Below are positions 41,791 to 50,878 of a DNA stretch of 64,000 bases, piece by piece. This DNA is from Planctomycetota bacterium. Its GTDB lineage: Bacteria; Planctomycetota; PUPC01; JACPCR01. The stretch is from NCBI GenBank assembly GCA_016179685.1, contig JACPCR010000072.1, forward strand, positions 1 through 64,000, given 5' to 3'. The notes beneath the pieces were generated by a model, which saw only the letters and a program-made list of their open reading frames with translations, was not told the origin of the DNA and ran no database searches. The translations under genes were made by a program, and so were the position numbers. The first letter of the stretch is position 1; every line of letters starts with the position of its first letter.

Positions 41791-43437
41791 CTACAGGTCG
41801 GGCCAGCCGATCTCCTTCCAGGCATCGGCATTTTCGGCGGCTTTCTGGGCGGCTAGCCCGTGAAAGTAATTTCCGGACGGGGTGGCCGCGCTCTGGCGAT
41901 AGCGGGAAACCGCGTCGGCGCGCCGGCCGGAGCGGTCAAGCAGCAGTCCGGCCCGGAAAAGGGAATCGCGCAGAAACCAGGGCGGATCGGGCCCGGCCCG
42001 GGCCGCAAAGGCTTCGAACTGGGCCAGGGCCTCGAGAAGCTGGCCGGACTGCGCAAGGGCCTCCGCGCGTCCGAAGGCCGCGAGAGCGCTGCCGGGGTCC
42101 TCGGCGAGCGCGGCGTCGAACTTCCCCATCGCATCGGGGAATCGGCCCTGGCGGAGGATGCCCCACCCTTCCGTCGCGAGGGAGTAGGCCTTTCCCTTGC
42201 GAGGGTCGGCGGGCGAGGCCAGCAGCCTCGAGGCCCGCTGGTGCAGGCCCATCTGCTTCGGTATCACGATGCGATTGTCCATGCGCTCGTGCCGGTAGGT
42301 CTTGGAATCCGGCAGGGACTTGACCTTGAGGAGGTGCTTGCGCGCCTCGGCGGTCTGGCCGAGCCGGAGGTAGATTTCGCCGAGGAGGAGGTGGCTGCCG
42401 GACACGATTTCCGTGGGCTGGCCGGGGGCGTCCCGGATCAAGGCTTCGAGATCGGCGATGGCGTGTCGGGGCTTGAAATTGAGGTATCGGGCCTGAGCGA
42501 GCCGATAGCGTGTCACGGCGCGGATTTCATCCTGGTAATGGGGCTCGCCGCGGATGGAGCGTTCGAGGAGGGCCTCGTAATGTTTTTCCGCCTCGGGCGG
42601 ATCCTGCAGGACGTAGACGAGGATGGTGCCGCGTTCGAGGGCGTACCAGGGATGGGCCGGAAACTCGCGGGTGATCTCTTCTTGGAGGTCCCAGGCCTTG
42701 CCGAGGTCGAGCTCGAAATTGAGATAAATGCCGCAGAGCACAACCTTGGAATAAACGTCGCAATAGGTGGAATTCTTTGCCGCAAACTCGACTTGTTCGA
42801 GACCCTTGGCGCGGTCGCCGCCGGGCACGAACAGCAGGGCCTTGAGAAACTTCATGATGGCGGGAAGAGTGTCCATGAAGTAGTTGTACAACCCGAGGCC
42901 CAGGTAGGCGTCGTAGAATTTTGGATTGAGCTGGATGGCGCGGTCCATGTGAGCCTTGCCGACGCGGGCGTCCGAGGCCGCACTGAGAAACTCGGCCTTC
43001 TGCAAGCGAAGGATGCCTCGGAAACCATGGGCCGCGCCCTTGAAGAAGACGGCCTGGAAGTCGTTCGGCTGCTTCTGCAAGATGCGGTCCGCCCTCTGAA
43101 TGCACGTCTCAAAGGAGCTGAGGATGGCCTTCTCCTCGTCCTTCGTCGTCTGAGGGTCGTAATACTGGATGGTGTTGAGCGTGAGGGCGCCGAGGAGAAA
43201 GGGCCCGGCCGGACTGGCGGGGTCCATCTCGTCGATCTGCCGAAAAATTTTCTTCGAAGCCTCGTACTCCCAGTTGAAGGCGAGGCGGATGCCCTCCAGG
43301 TAGAGCTGGTGTAGCTTCTCGTCGTCGGTGATGCGTACGCCGGGCCCAGGGTCCCTGCCCTCGGACGCCTCGCCGAGAAGCGGGGGCATAAAAAGGCCAA
43401 GCAGGACGACCGCGGAGAGGAGGCTGGTCTGTCTCAT
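41791..43437 (-). CDS. Secreted TPR-repeat protein
   Basis: 548 residues with a signal peptide (MRQTSLLSAVVLLGLFMPPL, cleavage near GEA). TPR-like helical repeats run throughout, for example AFNWEYEASKKIFRQIDEMD, MDRAIQLNPKFYDAYLGLGL, GEIYLRLGQTAEARKHLL and QGRFPDAMGKFDAALAEDPG. A hydrophobic stretch FMDTLPAIMKFLKALLFVPG near 200 could touch the membrane. TPR proteins of this kind are periplasmic scaffolds. It is downstream of the ternary-system genes on the same strand but 350 bp away with repeats between, so membership is unproven. Confidence 0.8.
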   Translation of the reverse strand: MRQTSLLSAVVLLGLFMPPLLGEASEGRDPGPGVRITDDEKLHQLYLEGIRLAFNWEYEASKKIFRQIDEMDPASPAGPFLLGALTLNTIQYYDPQTTKDEEKAILSSFETCIQRADRILQKQPNDFQAVFFKGAAHGFRGILRLQKAEFLSAASDARVGKAHMDRAIQLNPKFYDAYLGLGLYNYFMDTLPAIMKFLKALLFVPGGDRAKGLEQVEFAAKNSTYCDVYSKVVLCGIYLNFELDLGKAWDLQEEITREFPAHPWYALERGTILVYVLQDPPEAEKHYEALLERSIRGEPHYQDEIRAVTRYRLAQARYLNFKPRHAIADLEALIRDAPGQPTEIVSGSHLLLGEIYLRLGQTAEARKHLLKVKSLPDSKTYRHERMDNRIVIPKQMGLHQRASRLLASPADPRKGKAYSLATEGWGILRQGRFPDAMGKFDAALAEDPGSALAAFGRAEALAQSGQLLEALAQFEAFAARAGPDPPWFLRDSLFRAGLLLDRSGRRADAVSRYRQSAATPSGNYFHGLAAQKAAENADAWKEIGWPDL

Positions 43438-43787
43438 GGATGAGGGGGCAGGGGAGGGACGGGCAATCGCCTCCCCTCGGTTGCTAATCTTCAGACTCCC
43501 TATATCGCGAGTCTACCGGCGGTTGAACGAAGGATCAAATGGCAGAGAGCGGAAAGCGGGCAGAGGGGACCACGGGACCAGGGGACCAGGGACGAGAAAG
43601 AAGCAAGAAGCGGGTAGCGGGTAGCGAGCAGAATGAGAAGCGGAGGTGTGGGGGTGTGGGGGTGTGGGAGTGACTGGGTGACACGGCGACCTGCTGGCCG
43701 GAGACTTCTGTTTGCTTCTGGCTCCTCGCTCCTTGCTCCCTGCTCCTTGTGCGGGAAGCGAGAAGTGGGCAGATGAAGGGACGCCTG
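43438..43787. repeat. Low-complexity composite repeat tract
   Basis: GGGACCAGGGGACCAGGGAC, GAAGCAAGAAGCGGGTAGCG, iterated GTGTGGGG and, on the other strand, GCTCCTCGCTCCTTGCTCCC fill 43555-43760. It is essentially the reverse-strand counterpart of 23253-23520. No coding signal. Confidence 0.8.
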
Positions 43788-46628
43788 TCAAGCACTGTGC
43801 CTGATTCGGTAGAGAGCGACGTAGCCGCCGCGGGTGAAGAGGGCGAAGCTGTCCGTCCCCTCGGCGGGAACGACCGTGAGGATGTCCTCCCGCGTCTGGA
43901 AGAGCGACGGCTGCGAGAGGGTGAGTTGGCTGGTTTTGTAGATGCGCCCCTCGCGGGCATCTGCGGCGATGAGATGCCCGCCGAGCGTAAAGGCGACGCG
44001 GGGACGGTCCATGTCGAGGCCAAAGGCCCGCTTCTTGCCCCAGTGCATTCCGCCCCAGAGCACCAGGCCGCCGTCGCGGCAGGCCACCGCGATGCACGGC
44101 AACAAATGGGCTAGTGATCCGGCCAGTTCGAGGATCGGATGTGGGAACTCGACCGTCTCGGTGATTGAGCCGTGGAACACGAAGAGTTGTCGGCCTCTGG
44201 CGATGAATAACTGACCGCGGCGCTGCAGGAGCAGGATACGCGGGGAAGGGGCCTGCTCCTCTCCTCCTTCCTCGTCGATCCCCTCCGGGAGCGGCGGGAG
44301 GTCGTGGGTGGCAATGACGTCTCCGTTCTCGTGGTGCACGGAAAGGACTTGCCGCTGCCCCTGCTCCCGCACCACCCAAACATCTTGGTGATGGCCGTGG
44401 GTGAAGGCCAGGATTCCCGCTGGCATCCACGGGGGCGTACCGGCTGACAGGGGATGAGGAAATCCCAACGCATTGCTCGCGGGGAACTGGCTGATCCCGA
44501 CCGGGGGGCCGCCTTCGGGCCGGGCGAGGAGGCCTACCGGCGGGTTGACCCAGGGAGAGGAAGGCGACAGCAGGATTCGCTCCACGCCTCGGGCCTGACA
44601 GGTCAGGTCCAGCCGCTGGTGGGACCCGTTCCACAGCCCGCGTATCAAGGCGATCCGGCCGGACGTGAAACCCGCGGCACAGAATCCCAGGTGCATGGGC
44701 GCGGCCGCCAACCAGCAGACGTCTTCCGGCAGCGTGAAGCGACGGACGGCTTCGACATCTCCCCGGAGATGATCTCGGGACTGCCCCGCCACGGCCTCGA
44801 TTCTCTTGGAGCGTTCGGCCAGTTGTTTTTTCCTGCGTTCCGTGAAGCGCTGGCCGTCGCGGCGGAGGAGGCGGTCTTCGGGCGCGAGGCAGGCGACCGC
44901 GCGCACGAGCTCCCCGGTCTCTTGGGGCCCTACATCCTCGGACAGCCTTCGGCCCGCGACGACACGGGCCGCGTCAGCCGCACCGGCGCGGACCCGCCGG
45001 TCCGAATAAGACGACGCGATCTCGGCCAGGGCGGCGGCCAGGTCCTGGATGCGGCTGGGCGGCAGCTTTTCCTCCCGGAGATGAGAGACGAGATGGGCTG
45101 CGTCTCGGTGTCGGCCGAGCCGGCCGAGGAGATGAAACCGCGCCCGGAGGCAAAGGGCGGCCTGGTCCGAAGAGGGCCAGGCGGAGGCGAGAAGGGCGAG
45201 CGCCTCGTCGGAACGGCGTAGCTTCTCCTCGAGCAGCCGGCTGGCAGCGAGGGTATCGCCGGCATCCTGGAGTTGTTTCACGGCGAAGCGGTAGGCCTTT
45301 TCGGCCTCCTCGGCGCGTTCGAGCCGGATGTAGAGGTCGGCGGCCTTCTCGTGCATGCCGTGGGCTTCGTAGAGGGGGATGGCTTCAGCGAGCAGCCCGC
45401 CCCTTTCGAGGCACTGTGCGGCCGCGACGGGCTGCTTGAGCGAATCGCGGTAGAGGACGGCGGCCTCGCGGTAGTGGCGTCCTTGATCGAGCGCGGAGGC
45501 CGCGGATGGGAAGTCGCCGAGCAGCTCGGCGAAGATGTAGGCCGCGCGGCGAAACCGGCCAAGCCTCAGCTCCCGGTTGGCGGCCTCGCGATATTTCCTC
45601 TGGAGCTGCCGATAGGTATCGGGAGGCACCTCCCATGGGTCCGCGGGCAGGCCGCTTCCGAAGAGTTTCGAAAGATTGAAGAGAGGATGGCGCGGCGGCA
45701 GAGAGGCCGTGGGCGCGGCCAGGCCGCGGCCGCCGGCCCCCTGGAGCGGAAGGGCGAAGCGGAGGCCCTGGTCCGGATCGGTCTCGAGCAGGCGCAGGAG
45801 GCGGTCAAGCTCGCGGCGTCGAAGCGCTTCGAGCCTCGACGCCACATCGGCGGCCTTTCGCGCCGACCAATCTTGAGCCCGTTTCAGCCAGGTGGCCTCG
45901 GCATCGAGAAGCCGGGCCTGGCTCGCCAGGCGCTGGGCGGCCCGGGCCGCCTGCTGGCCCACCCACAATCCCATCTTTCGGACGGGACCACTTCGGGCCT
46001 CGCCGGACGCGCGCGGAAGCTTGGTCGGCGGCAGACAGCCGATGTCGCCCCGGCCCTCCCCGAGAATAAGCGCCACCGTGGGCGGCTGCTCCGGCTCGAC
46101 GGAGAGCAGCCGGGGCGGCGCGGCCGTGCCGGGCTGCGCCAGGTCCCAGGCCACGTCGCAAAAAGGAGGCGCATCCAGAAGGTCCTCGATTCCGAGACCT
46201 TCCTCGAAGGAGAAACCGACGAGCCCTGCGGCTGGATGGAAGACCAGCACGTCGCCCACCAGCTTGGCTTCCAGCTCCGGCTCGGTGACCGGAGGATCGG
46301 GCCTGGCCTGGGCGGGGAGGAAAAGGCGCGGGCCGAACCGCCCATACGGCTGCGCCAGGGGACCCGGCTTCGGCGGGGAAGACAGCTTATCGCCCTGATC
46401 AGGCGTGGCGCGCGAGTCCTTTCCATGGGGAAGCGTCACGAGCACGCCGCAGGGCCGGCGGTTCCGGACCGACCATGGAACGGCGTAGAGCCTGAGCCGG
46501 TCCATGGGCACGCCCCACCCGGCGATCTCGTGCAGCCAGGCCTCAGGCTCATCCCCGGGCAGGAAGAAGGCCACCGGCTCGCGCACGGGATCGGAGTTGA
46601 AACGAAGTCGGAGGCGCAACGGGATCAT
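43788..46628 (-). CDS. MoxR-vWA-beta-propeller ternary system protein, bpX6-like with C-terminal propeller
   Basis: 946 residues from the ATG at 46628, which overlaps the previous stop as ATGA. The N-terminal ~80 residues (REPVAFFLPGDEPEAWLHEI, VPMDRLRLYAVP) match my memory of bpX6 domains in these systems. Residues ~330-560 are helical repeats resembling TPR/alpha-solenoid sequence (YREAAVLYRDSLKQPVAAAQ, EKAADLYIRLERAEEAEKAY). The last ~300 residues contain WD-like beta strands (ILAFTHGHHQDVWVV, AVACRDGGLVLWGG, LFTRGGYVALYRI) of a propeller. It is predicted to be cytosolic and to act with the MoxR ATPase. Domain names are from memory without a profile search. Confidence 0.75.
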   Translation of the reverse strand: MIPLRLRLRFNSDPVREPVAFFLPGDEPEAWLHEIAGWGVPMDRLRLYAVPWSVRNRRPCGVLVTLPHGKDSRATPDQGDKLSSPPKPGPLAQPYGRFGPRLFLPAQARPDPPVTEPELEAKLVGDVLVFHPAAGLVGFSFEEGLGIEDLLDAPPFCDVAWDLAQPGTAAPPRLLSVEPEQPPTVALILGEGRGDIGCLPPTKLPRASGEARSGPVRKMGLWVGQQAARAAQRLASQARLLDAEATWLKRAQDWSARKAADVASRLEALRRRELDRLLRLLETDPDQGLRFALPLQGAGGRGLAAPTASLPPRHPLFNLSKLFGSGLPADPWEVPPDTYRQLQRKYREAANRELRLGRFRRAAYIFAELLGDFPSAASALDQGRHYREAAVLYRDSLKQPVAAAQCLERGGLLAEAIPLYEAHGMHEKAADLYIRLERAEEAEKAYRFAVKQLQDAGDTLAASRLLEEKLRRSDEALALLASAWPSSDQAALCLRARFHLLGRLGRHRDAAHLVSHLREEKLPPSRIQDLAAALAEIASSYSDRRVRAGAADAARVVAGRRLSEDVGPQETGELVRAVACLAPEDRLLRRDGQRFTERRKKQLAERSKRIEAVAGQSRDHLRGDVEAVRRFTLPEDVCWLAAAPMHLGFCAAGFTSGRIALIRGLWNGSHQRLDLTCQARGVERILLSPSSPWVNPPVGLLARPEGGPPVGISQFPASNALGFPHPLSAGTPPWMPAGILAFTHGHHQDVWVVREQGQRQVLSVHHENGDVIATHDLPPLPEGIDEEGGEEQAPSPRILLLQRRGQLFIARGRQLFVFHGSITETVEFPHPILELAGSLAHLLPCIAVACRDGGLVLWGGMHWGKKRAFGLDMDRPRVAFTLGGHLIAADAREGRIYKTSQLTLSQPSLFQTREDILTVVPAEGTDSFALFTRGGYVALYRIRHSA

Positions 46629-49414
46629 GGCAACCTCTCGATGAAGCGGCGCATCGCGTCCTGAATCTCGCTCGCATCGATATTTTTCTTGCCGCCCGTG
46701 AAGTACGGGTCTCCGCACAGCTTGCCGCTGGAAAGCCAGCCGGACAGGGGGCCCTGTGCGAGCACGATGCTGATTTCCGGTAGGGCCGGGTCGGAGCTTT
46801 TCAGGTGGAGGAGGCCGCGGGAGTCGAGGTGGGCCCGGCTGCCGTCCGGCCAGCGGGCTGCCCGAAGGCCATATCGGATGCCGGGCGGCCCCTGAGCGGG
46901 TTCGAAGGGCCTGAACTCGGCTCTCGCACTGTCGCTGGGAAGAGCCGGGTCCAGGTGGAACTCGAGGGAGAGTGTCTCATGCCCGGTCTCCATGACGAGG
47001 AGGATGGCCTTGTTTCCCTGAACTGAAAGGAGGGCGAGGTCCTTGCCGGCCTTCCGAATGCCGCGGAATTTCTTGTAAAGATTGCGGGAAGTGGTGGTGT
47101 AACGATCGATTTCGGGTTCGAGAATACTCTGATAAACCGCAAGGCGTAGATCATCCGCCATCCGACGAGTTTGACCCGTGGTGAAATCGATGACCACTCT
47201 CTGTTTCGATCCATCCGCGCCGAGTCCCTTGAGGAGCACGCGATGTCCGTCCCGTGAAGTGGCCTCGAGTTGAAACTGGAGGGGCGGACCGGTGTAGCTT
47301 CCGACGAAGGGTCCGTCCGGGAGTTGAAAGAGCCGGCCCTGGTGAGTCAGGGCAAAGGGCCCCTCGAGCCCCTCACGGTCCAGGACGGCCAGGATTCCAT
47401 GCGGGGGCTCGTCATTCAGGTGGCCCACGAACTCGAGTTTGGCCGCCTGCCCGTCGAAGGCGAGGGCGTGCCAGCCCTGCGGGCCGAAGAAGAAGCGGCC
47501 ATGCCGCCACTGGAGGCCTTGGGGAAGCTCCAGGGAATCGCCTGCCCGTTCACCCGTGGACAGGCTGAAGACCTCGAGGTGGGAGGGCAGGACAATGAAC
47601 AGCACTCCTTGGCGGCCGAAGGCATGGACGACCCGATGGCGAATGGCCTGGATTTCGACTCGCGAACAGTCCCCGGTGGCGAGGTCTGCAGAAAACAGCC
47701 AGAGCGGAAGCTGCGGCCATGGTCCGCCGAGGAGATGCACGAGGCCCTGCTCCCCCACGGAGAGCCAATGGATGGGGCCGGCCGGCATCTGCGCCGTGAT
47801 TTCCCGGGCGCCCTGGCCCGGCGTCTTCCAGTGCAGCAGCCGGCGGTTGCGCGCAACGGCAACCACGCCGTGAGATGGAGCATGGAGGACCGCCCGATAC
47901 TCGTGCTGGAAACAGGGCAACTGCAGCGGGAAAGGCCTAACGGAGAAAATGAGAGGCAGGTCGGGATCGACCTCCGGAGCGATGAGCGTGCGGGCAGGCT
48001 TTCCGGATGGCCGAGGGGCGAGAAGCTGCTCGAGGTCGAGACGGGCCTCGCGCAGCAGCTTGTACCCGTGCGGAGTCCTCTGGAGGAGCTGGAAGTTCCC
48101 GTCGCGCTCCACGGTGGCGACGTAGAGAGTGGCGTTGTCGAAAGCCTTGAGCGCCTCGAGAAACTCGGCGTCCGCTGAAACATCGGCATGCGTGACCAGG
48201 ATCGCCTCGGCAGATGCACCGGTCCGGTCGATGGCCCCGCGGAACGCCGGTAGGGAGGATGCCGGGTGCGGCTCGGACTCGAGCGCTTCGAGCAGCGAGA
48301 CAAGCCCCTCGCGGGTCGAAAGGCTGACCGGCTCGATTCCCTCGGGCTTGGCGCGGAAGGAAGAGACGGTGGAATGACGGTCCGTGTTGGCGGCGAACGC
48401 GAGGCCAGCGGCCGCGGCAAACACCCTCGGAAGGCCCCAGAGGCGGATACCCGTGTCCATCAACAGGAAGCGCCTTCCCGCAGGAATGCGGGGCGGGGTC
48501 TCCCGCCGAAGGTACAGCGCCTCGTTCAGAGCGACACGGACCGCCAGCGTCATGTCGTCATGCGCCAGCTCGGAGATAAGCAGCCGTTCGAGCTGCCCGC
48601 GGTTCGAGATGTCGGAAATCCCGCCCACGGGCATCTCATCCGGATCGGACACGGGCCGCGGGACGTGAGCCGTGGCCATGAGATTCTGTGCCAGACGCGC
48701 GAGCCCCGAAAGCTCCGGGTCGTCGCGGAGCTTCACGAGAAGTTGGCGGACCAGCTCGGCCGGAACGACTTCCAACGGGGCCGGCTCGACAAGCTGGTCC
48801 AGGCCGGTGCGCAGGCGCAGTCGGAGGGCTTCCGCGTCGAGGGAACGCAAGCCGCGCCGGAGAGTGGCCAGGTTCTCGTAGAATTCGTCGGTATCCCAAG
48901 GGCGGTCCAAGTCCGGTTGGAGCGCGTCCGGATCGAGGCCATCGACCAATTCCTGGAGTATCCCTCGGGCGGTCTCGGGCGCGTGACATGGGTGCGAATG
49001 TTCAAAGACCATTTCGAAGAGAACGGCCTTGCCCGCAAGGCTTCGGCGGAGGTCGGGGGGGATGTCTGAAACCTTGTCGAGGCCATGAAGGACCGAGGGA
49101 AGCCATTCGGGCAGCCAGAGCCAGAGAGGTTTTTTTCTGCGCTTTTCCGCGAGATCGAGGAACGCACGGAAGACATCACGCAAAGAGACGGGTTTGACCC
49201 AGCCGTCGCGGCACGCGGCAAACAGGAGGACCACGGCATTGAAGGGCGGCAGGCCCAGGGGCGAGAGGCGTTCGAGAACGGCCTGCACCTCCTCCCGAAA
49301 GGCGATGGTGAAGGGCTCGCCGTTCCAGACCAGCGCCTGGCCGTCGGGACTCCAGCGCCAGAAGTCCCCAGACTTTGGGCGGAAGTAGCTGGAAGCGAGG
49401 GACGGGGGATTCAT
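46625..49414 (-). CDS. MoxR-vWA-beta-propeller ternary system protein: vWA-like domain plus propeller
   Basis: 929 residues from the ATG at 49414; upstream codons lie in a weak spacer. It opens with LASSYFRPKSGDFWRWSPDG, a start typical of this system. A helical N-terminal region (to ~320) leads to a vWA-like fold: RFLLMDTGIRLWGLPRV, then AEAILVTHADVSADAEFLEA. The MIDAS motif appears degenerate (D-T-G-I-R instead of D-x-S-x-S), so metal binding may be altered. The remainder (about 480-900) is beta-propeller sequence. vWA proteins pair with MoxR AAA+ ATPases, which is the expected partnership here. Confidence 0.75.
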   Translation of the reverse strand: MNPPSLASSYFRPKSGDFWRWSPDGQALVWNGEPFTIAFREEVQAVLERLSPLGLPPFNAVVLLFAACRDGWVKPVSLRDVFRAFLDLAEKRRKKPLWLWLPEWLPSVLHGLDKVSDIPPDLRRSLAGKAVLFEMVFEHSHPCHAPETARGILQELVDGLDPDALQPDLDRPWDTDEFYENLATLRRGLRSLDAEALRLRLRTGLDQLVEPAPLEVVPAELVRQLLVKLRDDPELSGLARLAQNLMATAHVPRPVSDPDEMPVGGISDISNRGQLERLLISELAHDDMTLAVRVALNEALYLRRETPPRIPAGRRFLLMDTGIRLWGLPRVFAAAAGLAFAANTDRHSTVSSFRAKPEGIEPVSLSTREGLVSLLEALESEPHPASSLPAFRGAIDRTGASAEAILVTHADVSADAEFLEALKAFDNATLYVATVERDGNFQLLQRTPHGYKLLREARLDLEQLLAPRPSGKPARTLIAPEVDPDLPLIFSVRPFPLQLPCFQHEYRAVLHAPSHGVVAVARNRRLLHWKTPGQGAREITAQMPAGPIHWLSVGEQGLVHLLGGPWPQLPLWLFSADLATGDCSRVEIQAIRHRVVHAFGRQGVLFIVLPSHLEVFSLSTGERAGDSLELPQGLQWRHGRFFFGPQGWHALAFDGQAAKLEFVGHLNDEPPHGILAVLDREGLEGPFALTHQGRLFQLPDGPFVGSYTGPPLQFQLEATSRDGHRVLLKGLGADGSKQRVVIDFTTGQTRRMADDLRLAVYQSILEPEIDRYTTTSRNLYKKFRGIRKAGKDLALLSVQGNKAILLVMETGHETLSLEFHLDPALPSDSARAEFRPFEPAQGPPGIRYGLRAARWPDGSRAHLDSRGLLHLKSSDPALPEISIVLAQGPLSGWLSSGKLCGDPYFTGGKKNIDASEIQDAMRRFIERLP

Positions 49415-49819
49415 GGTGGTCTTGTGGAAGCCAACGGCCTTCAACGGTAACCACGAGCAGGAATGGCAGGACGATAGTACACCGTGCTCCAAGATTTGTC
49501 TCATCTGCGGGAAGCAAGGAGCGGGCAGCGGGTCCATGAGGTATGTATTCCGTAGCCGAAGCGCGTCAGCGTTCCGTCCGAGAGATGAGATTTGAGGGTC
49601 CAGACGAAGCGCTGACGCGCTTCGCTACGCCATTCGGGGCTGACACCCCGCGAACGTAGACAAGGCCTTCCAACGCGGAGAAGCGACACGAATGCCCAGG
49701 ACAATTTTTTTTGGCGGGTTCTTTCAGCATTTGGGGATTTAGAGATTAGAGGCTGATGTTTCAGAGCTCGCTCCCTTGTTCGGCCGTAGCTTCATTCCAT
49801 CTTGAGAGTGTGACGACCC
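49415..49819. other. Spacer between the vWA gene and the inserted Rpn gene
   Basis: Contains a short GGAGCGGGCAGCGGGT low-complexity patch near 49515 and a spacer repeat at 49550-49670 (TAGCCGAAGCGCGTCAGCG, GGCTGACACCCCGCGAACG) related to 25020-25260. No gene or convincing promoter. Confidence 0.5.
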
Positions 49820-50779
49820 ATGTCCAACGAACTTCACGCCACCCCGAGATCGTTCGATCTGACCGTACGGCATCTGGCCCAGGAATTCCCCGAGGACATC
49901 GCGCGGCTCTGCCTTGGCCGAGAGCCTGAGGCGCTGGAGGTCCTCAGCACGGACCTGCCGGCGACCGACCGGCGTGCCGACTACCTGGCGAAGGTCAACG
50001 TGTCCGGGGAGGTCTTTGCGCTCCAAGTCGAGTTTCAGACCGAGTATTCGTGGAAAAAAATCTATGAGCTGCTGGGGTACAGGGTCCGCGCTCGGACTCT
50101 TTACGGCCTGCCTGTCCTGTCTCTCATGATGTATTTGACAGACGAGGGCTATCCGGGTCCAGGCTCCAACCTGTGGGAAGAGAAGGTGTTAGGCCGGACT
50201 CAGCTCGTGTTCCAGTTTGAGGAGGTCCGTCTGTGGGAACTGGAGGCGAGCCGTTTTCTGGAGGCAGGGATTGAGGGGCTGGTCCCCTTGGCCGTGCTGA
50301 TGCAAGGGGGCGAGAAAGAGGAGACGCTGCGCCGGGCCGTTGAAGCCGCGGCGAAGGTGTCGGATAATAGTCGGCGCAAGGATGTGGAGGCCGCGATCGC
50401 CGTTCTCGGGGGCTTGAAATATCCTGAAGAGATGATCTGGTCTTTGATCCGGAGGGAAGCCATGAAAGAATCATCGATCGTGAAGGCATTGTTTGACGAG
50501 GCACAGAAAGAAGGATTTCAACAAGGCCTTGAAAAGGGCCTTGAAAAGGGCCTTGAAAAGGGCCTTGAAAAGGGCCTTGAAAAGGGCCTTGAAAAGGGCC
50601 GGACAGAAGCCCTGAGAGAGCACATTCTGAAAACACTGCATAGACGTTTCTCTCCTGTCTTCCCTGAGATCGCGAATGCGGTCATATCCCAGCCTTCACT
50701 GTCCCGACTTGAGAGCCTGCTGCATCTTGCTTATACGGCGGGTGATATCGAGGATTTTCGCAAAGGGCTGGAGAGTTGA
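49820..50779 (+). CDS. Rpn-family PD-(D/E)XK nuclease/putative transposase
   Basis: 319 residues, typical for the family. The nuclease core shows RRADYLAKV with the catalytic Asp and then VFALQVEFQTE, giving the E-x-Q variant of the (D/E)XK motif. A YRVRARTLYG helix and conserved LWEL follow. The region 230-262 is expanded by six perfect GLEK units. The C-terminus repeats that of the fragment at 1-189. Rpn proteins are cytosolic DNA nucleases that promote RecA-independent recombination. The gene lies in opposite orientation between two ternary-system genes. Confidence 0.88.
   Translation: MSNELHATPRSFDLTVRHLAQEFPEDIARLCLGREPEALEVLSTDLPATDRRADYLAKVNVSGEVFALQVEFQTEYSWKKIYELLGYRVRARTLYGLPVLSLMMYLTDEGYPGPGSNLWEEKVLGRTQLVFQFEEVRLWELEASRFLEAGIEGLVPLAVLMQGGEKEETLRRAVEAAAKVSDNSRRKDVEAAIAVLGGLKYPEEMIWSLIRREAMKESSIVKALFDEAQKEGFQQGLEKGLEKGLEKGLEKGLEKGLEKGRTEALREHILKTLHRRFSPVFPEIANAVISQPSLSRLESLLHLAYTAGDIEDFRKGLES
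50525..50596 (+). repeat. In-frame 12-bp tandem repeat, six perfect copies
   Basis: GGCCTTGAAAAG is repeated six times without a mismatch, encoding (GLEK)n inside the Rpn gene. Perfect identity implies recent expansion, and length change would stay in frame. Confidence 0.95.
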
Positions 50780-50799
50780 CTTTCCGCTGCATGGAGCGG

Positions 50800-50878
50800 G
50801 CAGAAGCTGACCCGTCATCACAGACCATGGCCATCTGCCTGCTCCTCGCTTCCCGCTTCTTGCTTCTTGCTCCCCGCT
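50800..50878. repeat. Short low-complexity GCTTCTTGCTTC tract
   Basis: Pyrimidine-rich iterations of the GAAGCGG family (CTCCTCGCTTCCCGCTTCTT) lie between the Rpn stop and the bpX2-like stop; the genes are convergent. Confidence 0.7.

Noticed and set aside
41791-43437. TPR protein as a sixth component of the ternary system
   Set aside because: Same strand, but it is separated by 350 bp of repeat DNA and carries a signal peptide, whereas the ternary proteins look cytosolic.
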